From Galerina marginata (Eukaryota > Basidiomycota > Agaricomycetes > Agaricales > Galerinaceae), in contig JAECYW010000011.1 in assembly GCA_023014335.1 (NCBI GenBank), positions 1,054,001 through 1,118,000 of the forward strand: a DNA stretch of 64,000 bases, written 5' to 3'. Made by a program: the position numbers and the translations under genes. The notes under the pieces are model-generated. The model worked only from the letters and a program-made list of their open reading frames with translations, was not told the DNA's origin and made no database searches. This document shows positions 46,044 to 56,100 of this stretch, in pieces; the first letter of the stretch is position 1, and each line of letters starts with the position of its first letter.

Positions 46044-46720
46044 TGTGGCTGCTGTTGTGATGCAAATTCGAAACGAAAGTTCGAAGTGGCTCTTATAATT
46101 GCCAAACGTGTGTAGAATCTACGAAGCGCTCGGGAGTCCGAGTCGCACCAGAAAGATGTCGACCTGAAGTACAAGCTCTATTTCCGGAAAACGCCATTTG
46201 GTTGGCAGGTATGTTTCACGGTAAGATCAATCTCCGTGGTCAGGAGGTGTGATGATTTCTGGCAAGAGAATTCATCCTGTCAAGGATTTCGCTGGCTGGA
46301 CACAAGTTGATTAGCGATATAGGGCAAATATCTTCTCCACTCCACCCACCTGGGAATGCTCAAAAGCCGATGTTGATACCCGGCGAAAGAACAATCCGAG
46401 TGCAAAGCGAGGCATCGTACCGTTCAACTGGAATAGAGATAAGCTTCAAAGATAGATTTCTTCGCAGGTGAGATATGTAGGAGCTGCCAATGGGGCGTTC
46501 TATCTGGTTCATGGATAGACGGTAAGTGAGGCGATGTCGGCAGGAAATCGTGATTTCATTTCTTGGTTGGCCGCGTCACCATTTGAGAATTGTAAGTGGG
46601 ATGCGTTCAACTTGAGCGGTGGTAAACCAGCACAGCACGGGCCGGCGCTGCCAAAACATTGTGACTCCGCTGCCACTGCTGCGACCTGTCAGCGTTATCA
46701 ATCCCGTTCGCCTTCGATGT
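45440..46720 (+). repeat. Left copy of a ~1.29-kb direct repeat flanking the retroelement
   Basis: This segment and 51569-52862 are nearly identical direct repeats (offset 6,129 bp at the start). They differ by scattered substitutions and small indels, for example an extra ACCAGTACT-type insertion near 52310 in the right copy and a CAC deletion near 52348. The segment contains the first exons and upstream region of the MBL gene, so it is host DNA, not an LTR. Confidence 0.9.
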
Positions 46721-46833
46721 TCCGCGATGAGTCTGAAAGGCGCATCTAAGGATAAGATAACGACAGTGATAAAACCAATCTGACTCATCATAAGTAACTA
46801 CATGTGCAAACAAGCAAACAGGGATTTCCCATC

Positions 46834-46870
46834 GATGAGGAACGCGTGTATGTGTGTCGCGTTCCTCATC
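46834..46870. repeat. Perfect 13-bp hairpin in the retroelement leader
   Basis: GATGAGGAACGCG and its exact complement are separated by an 11-base loop, TGTATGTGTGT. It lies about 135 bases upstream of the gag ATG, in the probable 5' leader of the element transcript. Confidence 0.85.
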
Positions 46871-47005
46871 TCTCCAGACGTGGTTCGGCCACGGAAACTC
46901 CTCCTTCATCGTCGTTAAAGCAATTTTTTTCAATCTTTCACACTTCAACCTTGACCAGGTTTTGTTTTCACCCTCTTTTCTGCCTTTTATTTGTCCATTA
47001 CCATC

Positions 47006-48436
47006 ATGGTCGAGATCGTCCAAAATCCTCCTGATGCTCCTGTTAACCAGGAAGCCCAGAACGACGCGGACGCGGATCCTATTCCCCCTCACGTACCGCG
47101 TACTCACGTTAACCCCGATGTTATCCAGATGATCAAGGAGCTTCCGCTATACAACAAGCTGGAGATGAACAAGGCTATCGAGGCGAATAATCACCGCCGA
47201 AAATTGGCCAAGCTCAACCACAGGCTGCTCCCTGCTGCTCACCCCGTAGATGGTTCGGATACGGCTTCCATGGTCACCATTGGCCCAGAGGAGTTGAAAG
47301 AACTCCTCGACGACGAGGTCCGCGAGCAATATCGCCCCGTCATGTACATTGCCATCACCAAATGGGTTTCAGATACCCAAAAGGCGATGGCCGAAGGTGA
47401 GTCCTCTCCTTCGAAGAGGGGTTTCAATGCTACGGTTTCCAAAGTCAACCCTGTGGAGGCTAGAGTGGCGAAGAGACGATGCATGAGTGGATTGTTGCTT
47501 ATGCCCCGCGTCATTGGTACTCCTAGTGCTGTTCAGTTTCCGCAGACTTTGTTCGAGACAGAGAATTGTGTCTCTGTCCCACTCCCGTTCTTCTTGAACA
47601 AGAATCTGCGTTATATCGTTGATAATCTTGCTACCTTGCCCACTGTAAAATCCAATCCTTTGGCTGGTGAAACCAAGGGCATTTCAATTCTCGATGTCGA
47701 GAAGCTTTCTGTTACTCTGGGCAAGGAGTGTACCCTGACCTGCAGTCAATGGACTGAGGCAGCTTTCCAATTTTTCCGTTTCCAGCAGGAGCGAGATGAG
47801 GACGGCCCAGATGGTCCTTTTGCTCGCTGGTATGATGATCATTTCTCGTTCTTCAATTCACAAGATGATAGAGACGAGATGTATGAGGCCTGGAAGGGTC
47901 TTGAGTTGAAACTTCGTCAGGAGTTTCGACGAGCACCAACCACATATGATCCGGTTTTTCATGCTGGAAAATATGATCTTGCGAAGTCTGAGGCTAACGT
48001 CTTGGCTCAGATGCGAGCCATGAACAAGCCAGATAACAGAGACCGATTTTCTTCTTCCTTTTCGAGTCGCGGTGGATTGGGGGGCAATGGGAAATTTTCC
48101 CGGCCCTTTAATTCTAACAGTTCCTTTCCTTCGAGCAGCTCGAGGTCGCCCCTTACCCCTTGCTGCATACTCTGCGCCCAGAGGGGACACACTCTTTCCG
48201 AACACGCAAACGACTCAATGCCGGCCAAGTTTATCGACGGCAAGTCCGTCTGGGCCAAGTTCATCAACAAGGTCCTGTGCACCCCCGACAACCGCGAGAT
48301 CTGTATCAGATACAATCTCAAGGGAGATCGTCACGGGTGCAGCCACAACAAAGACGAGCGCGCCCACATTTGCTCATTCTGTGGAAAGCCACATTCCGCT
48401 TTTTCCTGGACCTGCCGTTCTCGCCCCAACAATTAA
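47006..48436 (+). CDS. gag: Gag-like protein of the DIRS-like element
   Basis: A 476-aa frame from the first ATG. The N-terminal half is acidic with predicted helices (VIQMIKELPLYNKLEMNKAI). The centre has LTCSQWTEAAFQFFRFQQER and the pattern of retroelement capsid regions. A Ser/Gly/Arg-rich linker follows, then Cys/His-rich segments: CCILCAQRGHTLSEH, then DRHGCSHNKDERAHICSFCG and KPHSAFSWTC, resembling nucleic-acid-binding zinc knuckles. The frame is intact. Confidence 0.75.
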   Translation: MVEIVQNPPDAPVNQEAQNDADADPIPPHVPRTHVNPDVIQMIKELPLYNKLEMNKAIEANNHRRKLAKLNHRLLPAAHPVDGSDTASMVTIGPEELKELLDDEVREQYRPVMYIAITKWVSDTQKAMAEGESSPSKRGFNATVSKVNPVEARVAKRRCMSGLLLMPRVIGTPSAVQFPQTLFETENCVSVPLPFFLNKNLRYIVDNLATLPTVKSNPLAGETKGISILDVEKLSVTLGKECTLTCSQWTEAAFQFFRFQQERDEDGPDGPFARWYDDHFSFFNSQDDRDEMYEAWKGLELKLRQEFRRAPTTYDPVFHAGKYDLAKSEANVLAQMRAMNKPDNRDRFSSSFSSRGGLGGNGKFSRPFNSNSSFPSSSSRSPLTPCCILCAQRGHTLSEHANDSMPAKFIDGKSVWAKFINKVLCTPDNREICIRYNLKGDRHGCSHNKDERAHICSFCGKPHSAFSWTCRSRPNN

Positions 48437-48437
48437 T

Positions 48438-50816
48438 GACTTCCTAGTTATTGCGCGGCCTCCTCGCCTGCTTTATTCCGACTTTTCCTCTTCTGTTATT
48501 CATAGACCAGCTTTCAATCCTGATTTGCACCTTCGTGATGACATTTTCAGTCGAGTTTTTCATCCTTACAACTTCAATGCTTTCAAATCCATGTTAAACA
48601 AGCACAACCTTTTTTTGTTTTATCCTCTTCTTGTAGACAATCTTCAGCATGGCTTTCCTCTAGGGCGCATGCCCCCACTTACTCAGACTGTTATACTGCC
48701 CAACAATCCTTCATTTTCTGAATATAGCGATGACATTATGGATTACCTCCACACTGAGGTCTCCTCTGGTCGTATGTCTGGCCCTTTCACCCGAGATGTC
48801 GTTGAACGCATCCTTCGTGGTCCATTTCATGCCTCTCCTCTCATCGCGTCAGTCCAGCCTCAGGGTCCTGGAACCCCAGACAAGATTCGCATATGCCGAC
48901 ACCTCTCCAAGTCTACACACACGCATGCTTCGGTTAATTCGTACATCGCGAAAGAGGACTTCCCGACCCGATTTGACACGGCATCTAAAGTTGCTGACAT
49001 CGTGAGTTTCTCTGTCTTTGATGTTCATCATTTCTTCTGTCAACCCCTTCACATGTATCTTTCTGCTTTGCATTCTTGAGGGAGCACCATCCTCCTCGCG
49101 TTTCAAGCTTCTGCATTCATCATCTGCAGGCTGTTTGTGTCAGCACATTATTCCATACCCAGCCCTACCTGGGCGGGTTGGACATTTTATATCATGTCGG
49201 GTTTTGATCATTCATGCCCGCGGAGCTTGACGCAATAATCTGCGCGTCTCTCTTTCATTACAGGCACATGCCTTCATTACAGGCGCATGCCTTCATTACA
49301 GGCGTAAGCCTTCATCACAGGCCCATGCCTTCATCACGGGCGTAAGCCTCTATCACAGGCTCATGCCTTAGGCGCAAGCCTCCTTTACAGGCCCATGCCT
49401 TCATCACGGGCGCAAGCCTCCTTTACAGGCACATGCCTTCTTTACAGGCACAAGCCTTCTTCACAGGCGCAAGCCTTCTTCATGGGCGCAAGCCTTCTTT
49501 ACCGGCGCATGCCTTCTTTACAAGCATATGCCTTCTTTACAGGTGTATGCCTTCATTACGATGCCTCATTTATCATGCTTCATCACGACTGAGGTACTTA
49601 CATTGCAATTCAGATTGCCCATGCTCCGCCAGGGACTCAGGCGTGTACCTTGGATATTGCCAAATTTCATCGCACCTGTCCGGTCCTTCCATCGCACAAA
49701 CCGTGGCTTGTAGTTCAGGGATACCCTGGATCATTTTACATCGACCATTCCCATCCTTTTGGGGCCGCAAGCGCCAGTAGCAATTCTGGTATGATAGCAA
49801 ATGCTGCCGTAGACATCTGGGAATCCGAAGGCGTCCGTCCTGTCCCAAAGTATGAGGACGACTTGAAAGCATTTCGCTTTCCATCTCCGTCGGGCCGATT
49901 TCGTGATGGCTCCTTCTCCTATGACTACAACAAGGAGGAGATGCTCAGCCGCATATCTTCTTTAGGCATCCCTTGGAACGAGGAGAAGTGCGATGACTCC
50001 TTTTCTTTTGTCACAACCTTTATCGGGTTTCAATGGGACATACCCAACAAACGCGTCAGCCTTCCTGAAGCAAAACGCGAGAAGTTTTTCAGTCGCGTCC
50101 GTCAATTCCTTGACAGGTTCGATGGCCACCCATGCCAGCTGCTCGACGTACAGAGGATCCATGGTTCTCTTTGCCACGTCGCATTTGTACACATCGAAGG
50201 TCGCTCCCACCTCCCATCCATATCCAACTTTGCAGCCAAATTTCCTTCCAATAACGAATTCGCTACACGCTTCCCTCCTGCGTCTGTGCTGACCGACCTG
50301 GTTTGGTGGTTGGGAGTCCTAACCGTTGTTGGTGTATATCGCGAACTTCGTCCTCGCGGAGTCACTCAGGACCTCCACCTTTTTGTCGACGCTTCAACCT
50401 CCTGGGGTATTGGCATCATCCTAGGTGATGAGTGGGCGGCATTCCACTTGTCTGACTCTTGGAAAGTTGATGGCAGGGATATTTGCTGGCTCGAAACAGT
50501 TGCAATTGAGTTGCTCGTGTATTTCCTTGAAGCTCGCAAATTCTGCGATGTTCGGCTCCTCATCCATTCCGACAACAAAGGCACAATTGGTGCCTTGGAC
50601 AAAGGGCGCAGTCGTAACCACCACATCAACTCCTCGATCCGACGTACCTATGCCGTCCTTCTCCCGCTTTTTATCACTCCTGAACTGGAGTATGTTACTT
50701 CAATCGCAAACCCAGCTGACCCTATCTCGCGCGGAGAACCAGGGGCTCTGGGCAAGCAAATCTTTCCGCCTTTTATGCTCCCTGATGAGCTTCGTTCATC
50801 CTTTATCCATGTCTAG
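48438..50816 (+). CDS. Reverse transcriptase-RNase H of the DIRS-like element
   Basis: The open frame overlaps the end of gag in another frame (it is open from 48072), so its true start, or a +1 frameshift, is unknown. A 612-nt intron-like block (49002-49613, GTGAGT...TTCAG, phase 0) containing a minisatellite splits the RT. RT motifs: SPLIASVQPQGPGTPDKIRI; the first catalytic Asp in CTLDIAKFHR; PFGAASASSNSGMIANA; the second Asp pair in VPKYEDDLKAF; and TTFIGFQWDIPNKRVSLP. RNase H motifs: LHLFVDASTSWGIGIILGD, the Glu in CWLETVAIELL and HSDNKGTIGALDKGR. The catalytic residues of both domains are present, so the enzyme could be active if expressed. Confidence 0.75.
49262..49565 (+). repeat. 19-bp minisatellite inside the RT intron
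   Basis: About sixteen imperfect head-to-tail units with the consensus ACAGGCGCATGCCTTCATT. Variation is concentrated at the central GCATGC/GTAAGC. The unit contains a near-palindromic core (AGGCGCATGCCT). Open frames through the block are artefacts of the repeat. Confidence 0.85.
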
Positions 50817-51582
50817 TTTTGACCCGTTTAGATTTTCGGCAGCCCGTGTTGTCGAGAGAGGTGTGGGTGGAAAGGTCTCCTCTTCCCCGCGCCCCACACC
50901 TTCTCAAAGATTTGCTCCTTATTCCAAGTTTTCAGCCCAATTACCTGTAGTATCCAAAAGCACAGTCTCGTCTCTCATCACACCTGTACCACGCCCAAGC
51001 ATGTCGTCTCGTAGCATAGACTTTTCATTTCGCGCTTCCCCAAGCTCACTTTCTCGTAGCATAAATCCTTCATTTCAATCAACTGCATCTGTACCACGCC
51101 CAAGCATCTCTTTCCGTAGCATAAACTCTTCTTTTCAACCAACTGCATCTGTACATACAACCCCGAATCTTTCCTTTCCTTTCTTGTCGCCCATTCCTAC
51201 AGCTTCGCCAGCTACCCCTTTCCCAAGTCAATCACCCTTGACCTCTGCACTACCCCGAGCTCGCCCAATTATTGCACGCAGGCCGCAGGCAGGCCGCAGC
51301 ATAGCTCCTAGTTCTCTACGTCCACATGTTGCTGCAGCCGACCGTCTTTTCTCATGGGACACGCCCTATGGCATTCGTCACAGAATGCACCTTACACGGA
51401 TCCTCCCTCCTGCCCTTGTAGAGGCAGCCCTCATGTCGATCCAAGGTGCTCTTGCCCCAAACACAAAGGGAAACTACGGGTCTGGCATGCTGCGCTGGAC
51501 CCAGTTCTGTGACAAATATGGGATTAGCGAAGAAGACCGTATGCCAGCATCCTATGCATTGCTGTGTGCCAAACATTCTTGA
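50809..51582 (+). pseudogene. N-terminal fragment of a tyrosine recombinase frame
   Basis: The ATG overlaps the RT stop by eight bases (ATGTCTAG), suggesting coupled translation. A ~170-residue Ser/Pro-rich region has internal repeats (SIDFSFR, SINPSFQ, SINSSFQPTASV). It is followed by a core-binding-domain-like segment, PPALVEAALMSIQGALAPNT, KGNYGSGMLRWTQFCDKYG, SYALLCA. At codon SYALLCA the frame runs into the duplicated host DNA (51569) and stops after three residues. The catalytic R...HxxR...Y domain is absent, so this is truncated. Confidence 0.65.
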
Positions 51583-52172
51583 TGGGCAATGTATTTCGCG
51601 TCATTGCGTCCAGTCCCGCCTGCCAGATTGCAGTGGGGCGGTTAGGGTCTTGAATCCTACCAGTCATCTCAGCACTTCCAGAGTGAATATTAATACGCAA
51701 AGGAAACGGACAAAAATCTGAAGAGATCGGCGATTCCTAGCAGGACACAAGTTGAGGAAACATCGCGTAATAATCAAAGGCTCGAAGCATACCGTCCTTG
51801 TGGTCCGCATCGTCGTGCGTGACGACAACAGTATCAATAACTTCGAGTGAAGGAAGCGGTGACGGACGAGTACCGGAAAGATCGGTCAAGAGTTGAAAGA
51901 GGTTTGCGGTTGTCCCATAATCTTGAAGATTGCGTTCATAGGACCGCGAAGGTCCTCCGTCGATAAGCATGAACTGGATAAATTGCCATCTTAATAGAAG
52001 GTCAACTGTTGCACTCGAGCACATCATACCCCGCTTCCGCCCTTCTGATCATATTCAAACATGAGACAGTCGCCATGTAAAGCTTGTACCTGTTTTCGAA
52101 GAATTTTATCCAACAGTTCAACCAAAGGTAACACCGACTTACAACGTGTAAGAACCCATTCGGTCTGGCCAT
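51569..52172 (-). pseudogene. 5' fragment of the MBL-fold gene, duplicated
   Basis: The minus-strand copy holds the MBL ATG (52172) and the LIDGGP and THDDADHKD exons, but is cut at 51569, where retroelement sequence begins. It cannot encode the HHGS motif or the C-terminal half. It still retains the gene's own promoter side, so a short transcript reading into the element in antisense is possible. Confidence 0.85.
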
Positions 52173-52862
52173 TGTGGCTGCTGTTGTGACGCAAATTCGA
52201 AACGAAAGTTCGAAGTGGCTCTTATAATTGCCAAACGTGTGTAGAATCTACGAAGCGCTCGGGAGTCCGAGTCGCACCAGAAAGATGTCGACCTGAAGTA
52301 CAAGCTCTACCAGTACTTTATTTCCGGAAAACGCCATTTGGTTGGCAGGTATGTTTCGGTAAGATCAATCTCCGTGGTCAGGAGGTCTGGTAATTTCTGG
52401 TAAGAGGATTCATCCTGTCAAGGATTTCGCTGGCTGGACACAAGTTGATTAGCGATATAGGGCAAATATCTTCTCCACTCCACCCACCTGGGAATGCTCA
52501 AAAGCCGATGTTGATACCCGGCGAAAGAACAATCCGAGTGCAAAGCGAGGCATCGTACCGTTCAACTGGAATAGAGATAAGCTTCAAAGATAGATTTCTT
52601 CGCAGGTGAGATATGTAGGAGCTGCCAGTGGGGCGTACTATCTGGCTTATGGATAGACGGCAAATGAGGCGATGTCGGCAGGAAATCGTGATTTCATTTC
52701 TTGATTGGCCGCGTCATCATTTGAGAGTGACTGTAAGTAGGATGGGTTCAGCTTGAGTGGTGGTAAACCAGCCAATCACGGGCCGGCTCTGCCAAAAACA
52801 TTGTTACTCCGCTGCCACTGCTGCGACCTGTCAGCGTTATCAATCCCGTTCGCCTTCGATGT
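51569..52862 (+). repeat. Right copy of the ~1.29-kb direct repeat
   Basis: Nearly identical to 45440-46720. The left edge is the breakpoint inside the retroelement recombinase frame. The right edge passes into unique DNA, the original upstream flank of the 21-exon gene that starts at 53131. Confidence 0.9.
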
Positions 52863-53130
52863 CAGTCCTTTTTTGTACTCGTCGCCATATCTGAGGATCA
52901 GCTCTGACGAATGTAGCTGCTCCGATCTGCATCGCTGCAATGGCTGGGAAACTCCGTGGGTCAGCAGATATCAGACTCGAATGTTTGTCGCCGGAGCGAT
53001 GAGTTTTCCGACATCCAACGAAAGCGTACTACAGAAAATAGAAAGCGAATTTAGTAAGATGGCAAAGAGTAGAGACGATATCTTGACCTTGAGTCTCAGG
53101 AGTCATCCGGGATAGTTTTTCTTCGTTACC
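52863..53130 (+). promoter_or_regulatory. Proximal upstream region of the 21-exon gene
   Basis: About 270 bases between the repeat edge and the start codon. With the duplicated segment removed, this joins directly to the MBL gene's upstream region. The two genes would then be divergent, with start codons about 0.96 kb apart. No clear TATA box was identified. Confidence 0.45.
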
Positions 53131-56100
53131 ATGGTATGCTTTCTGTCTTGTTTTCGACTCTCGTCTCACCCAAAACCATGTACAGGGAAACACCGATTTC
53201 GTCAACCTTCTGACCTATCTTGAACAAAGTCGATCCATAACTCAAGAAGAGTCTAACCGGCTCAAGAGTGAAATTGTCACCAACGATGGGCTCAAGCTTT
53301 CTGGTCTCTTAGCTCTCTTCGCAGACGTGAATTGGGCAGGAGATCTTTTGTCATCTCTTCCCCTCACTCTCAATGGAACGCCTGGGTCTGCTGGTTCGGC
53401 GTTCACCAACCTGATAGCTAACGAATTCTCTTCTTCCCAGTACGCCGCTTTTAATGAAGTTTTATCTTGAGCTAACGTTTTGCTAACGTAGCGGCGAAGC
53501 CCTTAACGGATGGAAGGGAATCGAGTCAGTCTCCTTCAAGGTCGAACCACCTCAAGGGTCGAATTTCACCTGGATATTTCCCTTTGGAACTTCATCCCCT
53601 TCTCGGTCCAGGTCGTATCAATTCACACACGATGGAGTCATCGATATATCAGTTGAATGGCCTGCCTACTCTGAAAGGGCCGTGCAAGGAAGTTATCGGG
53701 GTGTACTTCACGTTGGAGTGGACAAGTACCCAGTAAGATAAATTCTTCGCCCTGAAGTATTTGCTAACATCGAGCTGTGTAGATTGTTGGCAAATTTCTG
53801 ATGGCTTCCGACGCAGCTCCGCTGTACAGCATGACATTTTCGAATGAATCTTATGATGTCGACAGTTACAGAGTCCCTATTTCCGTTCCGTTGAGTCTCT
53901 TCGATGCAACCGACTTTTCATTTCCCGAAGAGCTTAAGCAAATGGATATCGCTGGTAGGTCTTTACCTTAAGTTTGTCGGAAGTCATTGACATATATCCT
54001 CGACCAGGGCTCACAAGCACGGTGAAAAACCTCGATAAAAGTGTAGCTTTAAAGGACGTTGGTTTCGTCTTGGAGAAGACATTGTCGGAGGTGCTTGTCA
54101 AGGAGGTCTCTGGGACGCTTCCTTTATCCAGTGGTCCTAACTCGGACTGGTGGCCGTTCAAGAAAACGTCGTTTTCTATCGACAATTTGCGCATCGTACC
54201 GAGGGGCATCGACGCTGCGCTATCGCGCGAGGTAGGCCCGTATCCTTTCTTCGATATTAGTTTAGTGATCCAGAAATTTCTATTCCCAGGTCAGAGTTCA
54301 GTTGAACGGAAATGTGAACGAATTCAACCCAGCAGTTCCGTTTCGATTGTCAGCAGGTTTATCTGGCAAAGACACGGAATTCGAAATTGCTATTCTTCCC
54401 GACTTCAACAGTGGCGGATTGTCGATCCAACAAATTCTTGATGTTTCGAATATGTCATCAATTCTGGACGTCGGCAAGAGTTTTCCTTCCATCTCTGACC
54501 TATCCAACTCGTTCCTCATTACGACTGCCCGCCTTGGATGGGGCAAAAAAGGGATCAAGCTTGTCCGACTCGGGATAGACATCAAAGAATGGAATGTGCT
54601 TCCTGGAAAATTTTTGGTCACTGACCTTTCATGCGATATCTACGCGACGCTTCCTGCCGAGTCAAAGCAATTCTCTTTGTGGGGTTCAGGTGCGATACAG
54701 ATCGGAAACATCGACCTACAGATCCTGTACAGCATCGTTGGGAAGCAACATGTAACATTCCAGCTACAGACGTCGGAAAGTCCTCTTACCTTGAAATCCA
54801 TTTTCGGCCATTTCCTTGAAGACAGTGGCGCAGTACTCCCTGAAGGACTTGTTTCCGTGCTTGAAGAAACTGGGATTGAAAGCCTCATTGTCGAAGGCTC
54901 GCATGACGGTAGTGGTTGGTCACTCTCTCGATTCGCACTCGCAGTCGGTATCAGCACACAGGTCAAACTCTCCGGTGAGTTTCCACTGCACCCACTCTAC
55001 CTTGAGTGACTCACATTGCCTTGTGTGTGTACTAGACAAATTCCAAGTGCTGTATCCGAGACTTGCAGTAGATGTTGCATACCCTTTCACAAAGGTGATT
55101 CATACTCAGCTTCTGCGATTTGATTTATCAAACCCCTTCGCAGGCCAAACGAAAAATTGATGCCACCATCGGTGCGACTATAGTGATAGCGGAAACACCA
55201 TGCGATACGTTGGTCACTTGGGAAGGGGCAAGTTCTAACCTCACGGTGGCGTTTCAGCCGAGAGGAGAGCCTCTACTATTGGGGGCGTTAGTTTCCCTAT
55301 TCGTACCGGGTAAATCGATTGCCCACTTTTCCGCAGGTCGTTCGTTAACGTTCAATGTTCTCCAGATGCAAATACATCACTATCTATTCCGCCGTCCCTT
55401 GAGTTCTTAATTGGGATTGGGCTCGCGGATGCGAAACTTGTGTTGAGTTCCTCAAAGGACGGCTTTAAGCTGAGCGAAGTATCGGCTCTGGTAGTTTCCT
55501 CCACTTCACTTCAGCTCTGGGATGGACTGGAACTGAGCGGTCTTAAGCTCTATTTCCACTATTCAAGCGTCCCAGGCAACGAGACCAAGGCAGTTACGTT
55601 CGGTGCCACATTTTTAATCGCTAAAGCGAACTTGGACTTCACGATTTCCTATAATGGTCCGGGTTCCAAGTCTATATCACCCCAATCCTCTCCTACCAAG
55701 GAGCCCGACGATAAAGTAGCTGCAAGCAATAGTGGAACTTGGGCTGCGACAACCACGTACACTGGTACAATTTCTGTCTTGAACATAATGTCTAGTATCT
55801 CTGGCATTGACATAAGTAGCGAGCTGTCTTCTATTGGATTACCAGCACTGCGCGATCTGATGGACATCAATCTGTCGGATTTAAAGCTGGCACTCGCTCG
55901 TGCGTCGGACGAAACCTCCTTTACTTTTGACGCTCGTGTTAAATATCTCTTTTTCGATGGTCCGGTCCACCTCACATGTTCCAAATCGACGACCTGGGAA
56001 TACTCCTTTGCATTTGGCCTGTCGTCCGAGGAGTTCCTTTCCAGCCTTGGAATCGACGGCATCTCATTAATCAACTCTTCCATTTCGCTCAGCAACGCAC

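Larger units (their letters stand above)
46721..51568 (+). mobile_element. Truncated DIRS-like (tyrosine-recombinase) retroelement
   Basis: The element carries, in order, a gag-like frame with Cys/His motifs (47006-48436), a reverse transcriptase-RNase H frame (about 48438-50816) and the N-terminal part of a tyrosine-recombinase-like frame (from 50809). There is no integrase or aspartic protease. The right end breaks inside the recombinase frame at the junction with duplicated host DNA, so the recombinase catalytic domain and the 3' terminal repeats are missing. The assignment to DIRS-like elements rests on gene order and on the recombinase fragment. It is an inference. Confidence 0.75.

Noticed and set aside
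49262..49565. CRISPR-like array
   Set aside because: Units are contiguous 19-mers without unique spacers and lie in a eukaryotic retroelement intron. It is a minisatellite.
49395..49780. Open frames through 49.4-49.8 kb as small genes
   Set aside because: They only translate the 19-bp minisatellite (repeated MPSLQA-type words) and lie inside the intron-like block of the RT gene.
45440..52862. The 1.29-kb direct repeats as LTRs of the retroelement
   Set aside because: They contain MBL-gene exons in one orientation and lack TG...CA ends and a polypurine tract. The element has a recombinase fragment and no integrase. They are duplicated host DNA.
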